A stretch of 64,000 nucleotides of DNA from an uncultured Opitutales bacterium (GTDB lineage: Bacteria; Verrucomicrobiota; Verrucomicrobiia; Opitutales; Intestinicryptomonadaceae). Below, one piece after another: positions 8,888 through 17,612 of the stretch (positions are counted from its first letter, which is position 1; every line of letters starts with the position of its first letter). Location: assembly GCA_944389885.1 (NCBI GenBank), contig CALXNZ010000004.1, positions 93,427 to 157,426 on the forward strand, in the 5' to 3' direction. The position numbers and the translations under genes were made by a program. The notes beneath the pieces were generated by a model. The model did no database searches and was not told where the DNA came from. It was given only the letters and a program-made list of their open reading frames with translations.

Positions 8888-9079
8888 TTACTTCTTATTA
8901 TTTAGATGGTGCTTTAAAAATAGCGTTCCAAGCCCTTCGCTTTTTGTCATGGTGGTTTGTTCTCCATTTTTATGTACGGTTCTTTCGTGCCCCACACAAG
9001 AGCACAAAAGTATTAAAAGAACAAATGGCAGGGAAGAAAACAGGCATTTTAATAGCAAACTGTATGAATTCTCCTTCAT
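8888..9079 (-). CDS. small putative lipoprotein
   Basis: A 63-aa frame starting MKENSYS. Residues 11-28 form a hydrophobic segment ending in a lipobox-like LLCSC (lipid-modified Cys at 28), followed by a short polar tail. The length and layout fit a small lipoprotein. The start at 9079 is chosen over 9088 because AAGGAG lies just after it and no good ribosome site precedes either, so translation is uncertain. It has no recognisable family and sits alone in an AT-rich spacer. Confidence 0.4.
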   Translation of the reverse strand: MKENSYSLLLKCLFSSLPFVLLILLCSCVGHERTVHKNGEQTTMTKSEGLGTLFLKHHLNNKK

Positions 9080-9247
9080 GGCGAACAAGACTTTAACGGA
9101 TAGTCAAAGTCTTGTACATAAAAATTGTTCTTTTTTTAAAGTAAAAATATTTTATTTGTTAATATCTTTTAACTTTACTTTATAAATAATATGAAATAAA
9201 TCTTAGCCAACTTACGGATCGTAAGACAAATTTTTGGAGTTGCTTAT

Positions 9248-10195
9248 ATGTTGTTTCTTAAATCCAATCTCACAAAATGGAAGAATGAGGGGCTTATAGA
9301 TGAGAACCAAATTATTAAGATAGAAGAATTTGAGCGGGTTTCTTCTTATAAATTAGCTTATGCAGTTTTATTTTCCGCCGCGGGTCTTTTGTTATCCCTG
9401 TCCTTTATCTCTTTGGTGGCATATAATTGGTACAAATTAGGGGATATTCTCAAATTATTGTGCGATTTCATGATTTTTGGAGTTGTGGCGCTTTCTGCCT
9501 TGCGCCTTTCTTATACAAAGCACGTTTTTTGGACAGATTTTTTCTTAATACTATCTTATGCCATGATAGGCGCGACTATCGGCTTGATAGGGCAAATATT
9601 CCATTTGGACGGAACTTGGTATAATCTTGCGTTGAGTTGGTCTATACTTGGCCTGCCTTATGCCTTAATGTCAAAAGGAGCGGTATTAAGATTCTTTTGG
9701 AGCGGCATAATGTTGTCGTCCCTATATTGGGACGATATATTTAAATTCTGCTATAAAGGTGATTCAACAAATAAGTTGCTCAACACATTAGTCATCGTTT
9801 GCATAATGTATATTTTAGCATGTTCAGCGGAGTTTCTCTATAAATCTTTAAAAAACAAAATTCCGCTTCTTAAGACTATTTCGCAATCTATCATAATTTT
9901 AATGTATGCGTTTGCATTTTTTGTGCCATTTTTTGAGAGGATTTCTTATGACGTAGAATTTACATCGGCATTTTTTATAGTGTTAGGAATTGTCTCATTG
10001 TTTCGACGCAATATGCTATTCTTTAGAAACAACATTATTGTCGCGCTATTTTATGCGTTTATTCGCTTCTTCAACTCCAACTATTTGGATAATGCTATAG
10101 GTTTCGCCATTTGCGGGATAATCGCTATTATAGCTGTATATCTGATAAAACGTTATTCGGGATTTTTTATAGGAAGGACTAAGCGCAATGTCTAA
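9248..10195 (+). CDS. DUF2157 membrane protein
   Basis: A 315-aa inner-membrane protein. A short soluble N-terminal domain (KWKNEGLIDENQIIKIEEFE) precedes eight to ten hydrophobic segments, which is the DUF2157 pattern. The family's biochemical role is not known. GGAG lies 6-10 nt before the ATG. It overlaps the next gene by 8 nt, and the next product is a GDYXXLXY protein, the usual partner of DUF2157 proteins, so the two are probably translated together and may form one membrane complex. Confidence 0.85.
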   Translation: MLFLKSNLTKWKNEGLIDENQIIKIEEFERVSSYKLAYAVLFSAAGLLLSLSFISLVAYNWYKLGDILKLLCDFMIFGVVALSALRLSYTKHVFWTDFFLILSYAMIGATIGLIGQIFHLDGTWYNLALSWSILGLPYALMSKGAVLRFFWSGIMLSSLYWDDIFKFCYKGDSTNKLLNTLVIVCIMYILACSAEFLYKSLKNKIPLLKTISQSIIILMYAFAFFVPFFERISYDVEFTSAFFIVLGIVSLFRRNMLFFRNNIIVALFYAFIRFFNSNYLDNAIGFAICGIIAIIAVYLIKRYSGFFIGRTKRNV

Positions 10196-10592
10196 AATTA
10201 AGGCAACTTTTGTATTCTTACCCATATTAGTTCTCGTCGGATGGGCTGCATGGATTTCGCTTGAAGATAGAAATTGGAATGAAACCAGATTCCCAATTGT
10301 CGGATATGATCCCAGACATATATTGTCAGGAAACTATTTATTGTTTCGCGTTGACAGGGAAAAAGTGAAAGACAAAAACCAAATTCCACCGAAAATGAGG
10401 GGAAATTTGCGATTTTATATACCCGAATCCCATGCGAAACAACTTGAAAATATCTTAAATTCCAAGTCGCATAGTTGTGAGGTCGTCTTTAGGGAAAAAT
10501 CTGGGAGGAAACCTCATATAAAATCCCTCTATATAGACGGCGTAGATTGGCGCACTTTCCTTGATAACGCCAAACCGTCCGATTCTAAATAA
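10188..10592 (+). CDS. GDYXXLXY-domain protein
   Basis: A 134-aa protein with one N-terminal membrane segment (FVFLPILVLVGWAAWISL) and an extracytoplasmic domain. The family signature appears as SGNYLLFRVD, with Asn in place of the usual Asp in GDY. It begins inside the end of the DUF2157 gene (ATG at 10188). Function unknown; the tight coupling suggests a shared role in the envelope. Confidence 0.85.
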   Translation: MSKIKATFVFLPILVLVGWAAWISLEDRNWNETRFPIVGYDPRHILSGNYLLFRVDREKVKDKNQIPPKMRGNLRFYIPESHAKQLENILNSKSHSCEVVFREKSGRKPHIKSLYIDGVDWRTFLDNAKPSDSK

Positions 10593-10636
10593 GCTCATTG
10601 AAATCAACCCATTTTGGAGTTTTATCCAAACGTAAG

Positions 10637-10674
10637 AAAAGCGGCGGGATTATTGTAATCCGCGCCGCTTTTTT
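10637..10674. terminator. bidirectional terminator between convergent genes
   Basis: A strong hairpin with AAGCGGCG / CGCCGCTT outer stem and GGATTA / TAATCC inner stem around a 3-nt loop (10639-10670). It is flanked by TTTTTT on the plus side and by AAAA on the minus side. It lies between the GDYXXLXY gene and the cyclophilin gene and can serve both. Confidence 0.85.
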
Positions 10675-10690
10675 AATTAGAGTTTTGGGT

Positions 10691-11170
10691 TTATTCAACT
10701 TCTTCTATCGTCACTCCAAGTATTTTTTGAGGGCTCATTGGCTTATCCATAAATCCGGTCGGGGCGTTTTCTATCTTTTCGACGGTGTCGTATCCTTCGA
10801 TTACCTCTCCGAATATTGTATGGTGCATATTAAGCCACGGGGTAAGGGCGGTGGTTATGAAAAATTGACTGCCGTTAGTGCCCGGGCCGGCGTTGGCCAT
10901 TGCGAGAAGCCCTTTTTTGTCGAATCTGACGTTGGGGTCGCATTCGTCCTCAAAAGGGGTTCCCCAAAGTGATTCACCGCCGCGTCCGGTTCCCGTTGGG
11001 TCGCCGCCTTGTATCATAAAGTCTTTTATAACTCTATGGAATATAACGCCGTCGTAATATCCTTTTTTTGCAAGGCCCACAAAATTTTCGCAGGTTTTTG
11101 GGGCCGTTTCGGGGTAGAGCTTAATTTTTATCTCGCCCTGGTTTGTCTTTATTGTGGCAATCTGGCTCAT
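10691..11170 (-). CDS. cyclophilin-type peptidyl-prolyl cis-trans isomerase
   Basis: A 159-aa single-domain cyclophilin. The active-site motifs are all present: FHRVI with the catalytic Arg, FMIQGGD, GSQFFIT, and [12 protein letters not shown] with the Trp and His of the binding pocket. It catalyses cis-trans isomerisation of Xaa-Pro bonds during protein folding. No signal peptide is visible, so it is cytoplasmic. The ATG overlaps the stop of ilvB (ATGA), so the two genes are co-transcribed and probably translationally coupled, although they have no known functional tie. Confidence 0.93.
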   Translation of the reverse strand: MSQIATIKTNQGEIKIKLYPETAPKTCENFVGLAKKGYYDGVIFHRVIKDFMIQGGDPTGTGRGGESLWGTPFEDECDPNVRFDKKGLLAMANAGPGTNGSQFFITTALTPWLNMHHTIFGEVIEGYDTVEKIENAPTGFMDKPMSPQKILGVTIEEVE

Positions 11171-13020
11171 TTTTTTCCTGTTTTTCTTTTTTTGTTGGGG
11201 TTGTTGCAGCTCTTGCAGGTTTCACATTCGCCGCAGTCAACTATTATTTCCTGGGCGGATTTGCCCGGCGGAATAAATGGCAGCACATGTTCGTCGTGCT
11301 CTATTATCGCTTCAAGCAAATAAGGTTTTGGCGATTTCAACATTCGGCGAACCGCCGCGGCGAGGTCTTCGCGCTTGCACACGCGCTCCGCCTCCCACCC
11401 ATAGGCTTTTGCTATTCCGCAATAATCGGGGTATATGGCGCTAAGATTCTCAGGGCCCCCTATGTTTTCGGGGTCAATAGACAGCACTGTATTTGCGCGC
11501 TTTCCCTTAAAGAGAAAATCTTCCCATTGCATTACCATTCCCAAAAATTGGTTGTTCATCAACATGACCTTTACGGGAATTTTTTCGGCGACGGCAGTGG
11601 CCATTTCCTGTATATTCATCTGGAAGGAGCCGTCTCCGTCAATGTCCACGACGTCAATTTTAGGATTGGCGACTTTTACTCCGAGCGCGGCCGGAAGCCC
11701 GAATCCCATAGTCCCCGATCCCAATGAGCTGATAAAGCGCCGCGGTTTGGAGAATATAAAATTCTGGGGAGTCCACATCTGATGTTGTCCGACACCGGTT
11801 GTGAGTATTATATCCTTGCCTCTTGTTTCATTGTACAAGGTGGATATAGTCTCTTGGGCTGTCAGATTTTTACGCCTGTGGCTCGCAAAGGGGAAGGGAT
11901 ATTTACTCTTCCACTCCTTTATTTGAGAAAGCCAATTAGACACTTCCGGCTTCGCATATTTGCCGCTCTTAAAGGCCGAGATGAGCTTTTCAAGAGCATG
12001 CTTGAGCTCAGAATTTATCGCAAGCGTAACCTTTACGTTTTTATTTTGCTCAGCCAGGTCGATATCTATGTGTATGATTTTAGCGTGCGGGGCGAATTTG
12101 GAGACCACCCCGGTTATTCTGTCGCTGAATCGCGTACCTACGGCTATAAGCAAGTCTGACTCAAGCACGGCCCTGTTTCCGGCGAATGTCCCGTGCATGC
12201 CGAACCAATAGAGGTTTTTATCCTCCAGGGGATTCACGGCGCCTATACCCATAAGCGTCGTGGCTACCGGGATATTGAGCAATTTTGAGAGCTCGTCGAG
12301 TTTGTCCGAAGCTTCCGCATTTATCACGCCGCCCCCCGCGTATATTACGGGGCGCTTGGCGGCCGCAATCATCATAGCCGCTTTTTGTATATCGTCATCA
12401 GAAGCAAGTGGAGACTTCTTCACCCCCGGGAGGTCGGGCTGGAGGTCGAAATCGGGTATAAACATTTTTTGTTGGACATCTTTGGGTATGTCTATCACAA
12501 CAGGTCCCGGACGCCCCGACTTGGCTATGATAAAAGCCTCCTTTATTATTTGCGGCAGATCTTCGGCGTGCAGTACGAGATAGCTGTGCTTTACGACCGG
12601 CAATGTCATTCCAAACACGTCGGTTTCCTGAAAGGCGTTTTTGCCGATTAAGGTTTGGAAAACTTGCCCGGTTATAGCCACCATAGGTATGCTGTCCATA
12701 AAGGCATCGGCTATGGTAGTGAGCAAATTCATTGCTCCGGGGCCGCTCGTCACCATGCATACGCCGACTTTTCCCGTGGAGCGGGCGTAGCCCTGCGCCA
12801 TAAATCCGCAACCTTGCTCATGGCGCGGCAGTATTACGCGAATCTTTTTTGAACGCGTAAAGGCGTTGTGGAGGTCTATGGATTGTCCCCCGGGATAGGC
12901 AAACACGGTATCAACGCCTTGATTTTCAAGACATTTTACCAACACGTCCGCACCTTTCATAGGTTCTTTCGGACGGCGGTTAGCCGATGTACTTTTTGAT
13001 GCTTTCATCTTGTTATTCAA
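11167..13020 (-). CDS. ilvB: acetolactate synthase large subunit, Cys-rich tail
   Basis: A 617-aa ThDP-dependent enzyme (usual length about 560-590). It makes acetolactate or acetohydroxybutyrate for branched-chain amino acids. The catalytic Glu of the PYR domain is in RHEQG (E68), and the ThDP/Mg motif is GDGSFQMN followed by MNNQFLGMV. The first 20 residues are a basic Ser/Lys-rich extension before the conserved [10 protein letters not shown]. The last 30 residues are odd: four Cys (596, 599, 602, 605) in a CxxCxxCxxC array followed by a Lys/Arg tail, a pattern that could bind a metal or Fe-S cluster. No ilvN regulatory subunit lies nearby. Confidence 0.92.
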   Translation of the reverse strand: MNNKMKASKSTSANRRPKEPMKGADVLVKCLENQGVDTVFAYPGGQSIDLHNAFTRSKKIRVILPRHEQGCGFMAQGYARSTGKVGVCMVTSGPGAMNLLTTIADAFMDSIPMVAITGQVFQTLIGKNAFQETDVFGMTLPVVKHSYLVLHAEDLPQIIKEAFIIAKSGRPGPVVIDIPKDVQQKMFIPDFDLQPDLPGVKKSPLASDDDIQKAAMMIAAAKRPVIYAGGGVINAEASDKLDELSKLLNIPVATTLMGIGAVNPLEDKNLYWFGMHGTFAGNRAVLESDLLIAVGTRFSDRITGVVSKFAPHAKIIHIDIDLAEQNKNVKVTLAINSELKHALEKLISAFKSGKYAKPEVSNWLSQIKEWKSKYPFPFASHRRKNLTAQETISTLYNETRGKDIILTTGVGQHQMWTPQNFIFSKPRRFISSLGSGTMGFGLPAALGVKVANPKIDVVDIDGDGSFQMNIQEMATAVAEKIPVKVMLMNNQFLGMVMQWEDFLFKGKRANTVLSIDPENIGGPENLSAIYPDYCGIAKAYGWEAERVCKREDLAAAVRRMLKSPKPYLLEAIIEHDEHVLPFIPPGKSAQEIIVDCGECETCKSCNNPNKKRKTGKK

Positions 13021-13341
13021 CTATTTTATAATGCGGAGCGGCGCAAAATTTTTGCTTCCCGACCGTATTAAAATTAAAAAAATCTCAGCTGTTATATTAC
13101 TTTCTGGCGATACTTCAACATTTTTCTATTTTGGCTATTCGACACCGCTTTTGTGCGTTTGTTTTTCAATTCATTCGCAAGATTCCGATAAAGGAAGTTA
13201 ATATAAATAGAAAAAAAAGCTGGAAAAGTGAGCTTTTACATATTGAATACTTTGTAAGACGCAAAACATGCCCGAATGTTTTTAGGCTTTCGGCGTGTTT
13301 TTTGTACGATTTATTTACACCTTTTCAGAATATCCATAAAC
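13021..13341. other. divergent promoter region, ilvB / TPR operon
   Basis: A 321-nt AT-rich spacer between the divergent starts of ilvB and the TPR operon. It should hold both promoters, but I could not pick a convincing -35/-10 pair. No gene or hairpin stands out. Confidence 0.4.
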
Positions 13342-16300
13342 ATGACAGTAAACCTCAGAAAACTAACGGCCGCGCTTTCGGCTATAATGCTGTTCGCCGC
13401 TTCGTATAATCACGTTTCGGCACAGGACGATAAACAGATTGCCGCAGAAGTCGTGCAAATGGGAACTTCAGACCTGAAAAAAGAAGCCATGGCTTTGGTC
13501 AACGACAAAAATTATGTAGCGGCTCGCCCGTATATGTTGGAGTTGATAAAGCGCTTGTCGGAGTCCGAAGATAAGAAACTTAGGGATAATCTGCCCGAGC
13601 TTTACTACTTTGTGGCGTACAGCTACCTGCAAGAATATGAGCTCAACAAATCTCCCGATTTTCTAAAAAAGGCCGCAGAAGGCTTCGATAAGATTATAAA
13701 CGATTATCCCGAAGGGGAATTCGGCATAAACTCAGTCAATATGAAAGCCGACTGTCTTATGGGGCTAAAAAAACCTGTTGACGCCGTAAATACTCGCGAA
13801 CGCCTTCTCCAACAACCATTTGTGGGCAAGCTAAACTTTAATGAACAGTTGGATATAATTCGCAAAAACGCCCTTACCCTGTACAGCATACCCGATTTTA
13901 AAGAGGGCGAAAAATGGTTCCAACTGTTTATGGAAAGGGCTAAGACTATCGACGATAAAGTGCTTGCCGCTTCAATGCTGATTCAGGCTTATGAGGGCAC
14001 CGCCCAGTACGACAAGATTAAGCCCCTGTTCAAGTACATGACCTCCGATACATATGCCAGGAGCGATATACGTTTGAACATATCATTTTTGAGGGCTGGA
14101 GACGCCTTGGTGAAGGCTGAGAAATACAGTGACGCGATGCTGTTTTACAGCATGGTGCTCCCCCGCGACGTAGTGTTGAAAAATTTGGATCGCTTTATTG
14201 CCTTGTACAAAAATAGGTTGGCAAGGGCTAAACGCTTGGGGAGCGGAAGCGCTGTCGAAACCGAACTCAACGTTCTCTTGGGAAATTTGGAGTCTCAAAA
14301 GAAGATTGTTTCGGATATAGCCGACTATTCCGTTGATATAATGGCAAGACTCGCCCGCAACTATTATTCCACAAACCGCAACTACGAGAGTTATTGGTCA
14401 TATAAACAGCTGCTCTCAAACTTTCCGGACCACCCGAATATTCAAGACTTTTATTATGCGGCTGTCGCCGGCGCCTATGCCGTGGGCAAAAAAGACGATA
14501 TGTTTAAAATCGGGAGCGAATATCTCGAAAAATTCCCGGACGGCGATTATGTAAACGATGTAAAAATCCGCATAGCCCAATACTATTTGGATAAGAAAGA
14601 ATACGACACTTTCTTCAATATGGCAAAAGCCTTTGTGGAAGAAGATCCTGAAGAAAAATATTCCGTCGAATTCGTATTCTTAATGGGTAAAACTTGGATA
14701 GAGCAGGGAAATTATGCCGAACTTACCAAAACCTTTGAAAATTATGTCTCAGAATTTGAAGATACACCCATAATAGAGGGTTGCCTCTATTGGATGGGAT
14801 TGGCGTATCTCGGACAAACCGACTTTAAAAATGCCGTAAAATGCTTCTCAAAGCTTTGCGAAGAATTTCCGATGAGCGTTTATGCTCAAGACGCCATGTA
14901 CAGAAACGGTGTCGCAGCGTTCGGCATGGGGGATTTTGAAAAGTCGCGCTCAGTGTTCGAAGGGTTTATCGATTCCTATCCGGAACATGAACTCCGCGGA
15001 GAAGTGGAATTCTTCCTCGGTGATATTTACGCGGGGGTAGGCGCGGTCGAAAAAGCCATGAAGCACTATATGTCGGTGGAAACTTATACTAAAAATATGG
15101 CTTTCATCGACAACGCATATTCCCAGGCGACCAAATTGCTTCATACATTTGAGCGCTATGACGAAGAATTTAATTTGATGTCTTCGTATGCTGAAAAATT
15201 CCCCAAAGGAAACGTTTCGGAAGCTTATTACAGCATGGCGCGCGCAAAAGAATTGCTCGGTTTTCCGTCGGATGCCCTCAATCTCTATATAAATACTATA
15301 AGGAATTGCGGAAATAATCCCGCCGACGACGGTGTCGATAAAGTCATACTCGATTTCAAGAGACTTTACGACGCCAATTACGACAAGTTAAAAGCCACAA
15401 TAGAATTCCTCAAGGATTTGCTTTCCACAAAGGCGAAGACTGTGACGGTGGAGTACAACGGCGAAAAAATAAAAGGAGTGCCGGAGCTTCTTTATTATAT
15501 GATAGAGGTTCCCGCAAAGCGCTACCGCTACTTTGAAGACCACCCATTGCTCGACAAGGGATTGTACCAGAAATTTAAGCGAGATTCCCGCTACGGAGCC
15601 GCATTGTATAAAGATAGAACCGCCCTTAAAGAACTCTTGGCCCAATACGAACACCAGCTGGCAACTTATCCGCAAGGCGGAGCCGATGCAACTCTCAAAA
15701 AGCTCCTCGAAGAGGCTAAAAAAGATAATAAAACTACCCTCGCATATCGTTTGATGATGGGATTGGACAATATAGGCCAGCCTGTGAAAACAGATAAGTC
15801 CTTTACTGACGACGATATAAAGAAGTCTTCCGTCCGCACTCTTGTTTGGATTGGCAAGCAAAACTATAAGTACGGCGCCGATGCGGCCCGCAAAGCCTTT
15901 AAGGCGGCTCTTGATAGAGACGAGATTGAATATCGCATAGACGTAATGTTCGCGCTTGCGGAACTTGAAGAGCAGGAAAAGCGCTGGGACGAGGTCATAA
16001 AGCTCTATGCCCAGATAGAAAGGGACTTCCCGACTGACGACAAGGCTGCAATAGCGGCAATACGCAGTGCCGACGCCTACGCAAAGCTCGGCAAACGCAA
16101 AGAAGCCTACGACAAGTACGAATACATCCTCAAGGTTCCTTCATATAGAGGCGAGCCATATGCGGAAGTCCTTTACAAGCTCGGAGAAATTGAAAGGGCG
16201 GAAGGGCATACCGATAAGGCTCTCATGTGGTTTGACCGCTGTTATCTTGGGTTCGCAAATTGCTACAAGTGGAAGGGCAAGGCTGTCTTAGCCGCGCTCA

Positions 16301-16425
16301 AATTGCTCGCGGCCCAAGATAGAAAGGCTGAGGCCCGCGTCATTTGCGACGAATTTATCAATGACGCAAAAAATAAGGCTTCACCGGATTACGAGGCTGT
16401 AAAACAATATAGATTGGTGCTATAG
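13342..16425 (+). CDS. large exported TPR protein
   Basis: A 1027-aa protein. The start at ATG 13342 gives a good signal peptide (MTVNLRKLTAALSAIMLFAA, cleavage near VSAQDD); an upstream in-frame start at 13276 would spoil it. The rest is almost entirely helical with many tetratricopeptide-like repeats, for example VEFFLGDIYAGVGAVEKAMK and AVKCFSKLCEEFPMSVYAQD, of the BamD/YbgF kind (pairs ending in FP or YP). It is probably periplasmic and acts as a scaffold. It leads an operon with a second TPR protein and a membrane-anchored vWA-like protein. The combination suggests an envelope complex, possibly linked to a TolQ/ExbB-type motor encoded elsewhere; that link is inference only. Confidence 0.85.
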   Translation: MTVNLRKLTAALSAIMLFAASYNHVSAQDDKQIAAEVVQMGTSDLKKEAMALVNDKNYVAARPYMLELIKRLSESEDKKLRDNLPELYYFVAYSYLQEYELNKSPDFLKKAAEGFDKIINDYPEGEFGINSVNMKADCLMGLKKPVDAVNTRERLLQQPFVGKLNFNEQLDIIRKNALTLYSIPDFKEGEKWFQLFMERAKTIDDKVLAASMLIQAYEGTAQYDKIKPLFKYMTSDTYARSDIRLNISFLRAGDALVKAEKYSDAMLFYSMVLPRDVVLKNLDRFIALYKNRLARAKRLGSGSAVETELNVLLGNLESQKKIVSDIADYSVDIMARLARNYYSTNRNYESYWSYKQLLSNFPDHPNIQDFYYAAVAGAYAVGKKDDMFKIGSEYLEKFPDGDYVNDVKIRIAQYYLDKKEYDTFFNMAKAFVEEDPEEKYSVEFVFLMGKTWIEQGNYAELTKTFENYVSEFEDTPIIEGCLYWMGLAYLGQTDFKNAVKCFSKLCEEFPMSVYAQDAMYRNGVAAFGMGDFEKSRSVFEGFIDSYPEHELRGEVEFFLGDIYAGVGAVEKAMKHYMSVETYTKNMAFIDNAYSQATKLLHTFERYDEEFNLMSSYAEKFPKGNVSEAYYSMARAKELLGFPSDALNLYINTIRNCGNNPADDGVDKVILDFKRLYDANYDKLKATIEFLKDLLSTKAKTVTVEYNGEKIKGVPELLYYMIEVPAKRYRYFEDHPLLDKGLYQKFKRDSRYGAALYKDRTALKELLAQYEHQLATYPQGGADATLKKLLEEAKKDNKTTLAYRLMMGLDNIGQPVKTDKSFTDDDIKKSSVRTLVWIGKQNYKYGADAARKAFKAALDRDEIEYRIDVMFALAELEEQEKRWDEVIKLYAQIERDFPTDDKAAIAAIRSADAYAKLGKRKEAYDKYEYILKVPSYRGEPYAEVLYKLGEIERAEGHTDKALMWFDRCYLGFANCYKWKGKAVLAALKLLAAQDRKAEARVICDEFINDAKNKASPDYEAVKQYRLVL

Positions 16426-16448
16426 CAAAATATTTGAAAGGAACTTTT

Positions 16449-17576
16449 ATGAAGCTTTTAAAATTCGCAGCTTTTTTCTTTGCGGCTCTTTTCGCCGGAC
16501 TTTTGTCGGCGCAAGATCAGCAAAGCTCTCAAAAAAATCCCGACCGCTCGTATGTCGGCGATTATTCCGACAAGCCCTCCGAAATTATGCTTGTGGATGC
16601 CGCCGCAAACAAAGAGCGCAAAGTGACCCTTAAGAGTTCTTCTGCAAAAGATTTTGTTTTTGCGGACTCCGCAGGCGGCGAGCTCACAGTGCCAAAAGAT
16701 ACAAAAACTTTCCATTTCGCGGTTCACGGCGGGGAGAATTGGAATAGGGCAAGGGCCGCCTTCAACAGGGGTAATTGGAATGAAGCTTTAGTGTATATGC
16801 GGCCGGTTGTTTATCCCCTCTTGCAGTACACTCCCTTCAGCGAAGAGACATTTAGGGTGCACGGCTATGTCGAAATGCTTATAACTGCGCTTTTAAATGA
16901 CGAAAGATTAGTGGAGGCGGAAGCTTTGGTAGATGCCCTCCCATTGGGGGATTCTCCGCTTATCGTCCCCGCGGCTCTCGAGGTGGCAAACGCTCTTGCG
17001 GACGCGGGAAAGGTCGAGTCTGCTATGAAAATAGTAAATCGCGTCAGCCTTTCTGCAGACGAGCCGGACAATATAGCTGCATATATGAAAACTCTGGATA
17101 GGATAAGGCTTAGGGGAGTTTCTAAAGATTTGCTCATGTGCTATACGAAACTTTCCAACATGAATGGCAATCCTCAAAAAGATGTAGCTACGCTTTGGAT
17201 GATTTATTGCGATATGTCTTTGGGCAATAATATGTCCGCCCAAGTGTATTTGTCATCTTTAAAAGTCCCGCAGGATAGCGAAGAATTTTCTTTGAGCCAA
17301 ATGTTGAAAGGCATGTATAAAGAGGTGGAGAAGAAAATTCCCGATGCCCTTGATATGTATGCCGAAGGTATTGTTTTCGGTAAAATAAGCAGCGACTGGA
17401 TGCCGGAGCTCCTATACAAAACGGGAATGGCTTATAAAAAATCTAAGAATTTTGTGGCCGCAAATGAAATCTTCCTTCAAATAAACGCGCTATACCCCAA
17501 TAGCGTGTTTGCGCCAAAAGCCAAGGCTGAATTTGTAAAGATAGAAAAGCCAAAGAAAACAGAAGACGAAGAATAA
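16449..17576 (+). CDS. exported TPR-like protein
   Basis: A 375-aa protein with a clear signal peptide (MKLLKFAAFFFAALFAGLLS, cleavage near SAQDQ). GAAAGGAAC is well spaced before ATG 16449, which decides the start over a TTG at 16434. The first 100 residues are beta-rich (KVTLKSSSAKDFVFADS), then helical TPR-like repeats follow (RAAFNRGNWNEALVYMRPVV, YKTGMAYKKSKNFVAANEIF). It follows the large TPR gene by 23 nt and precedes the vWA-like gene by 36 nt, so the three form one operon. Function unknown; a periplasmic partner of its neighbours is likely. Confidence 0.82.
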   Translation: MKLLKFAAFFFAALFAGLLSAQDQQSSQKNPDRSYVGDYSDKPSEIMLVDAAANKERKVTLKSSSAKDFVFADSAGGELTVPKDTKTFHFAVHGGENWNRARAAFNRGNWNEALVYMRPVVYPLLQYTPFSEETFRVHGYVEMLITALLNDERLVEAEALVDALPLGDSPLIVPAALEVANALADAGKVESAMKIVNRVSLSADEPDNIAAYMKTLDRIRLRGVSKDLLMCYTKLSNMNGNPQKDVATLWMIYCDMSLGNNMSAQVYLSSLKVPQDSEEFSLSQMLKGMYKEVEKKIPDALDMYAEGIVFGKISSDWMPELLYKTGMAYKKSKNFVAANEIFLQINALYPNSVFAPKAKAEFVKIEKPKKTEDEE

Positions 17577-17612
17577 TATTTCATACACCCCAAACTTTAA
17601 TATAATCAGCAC

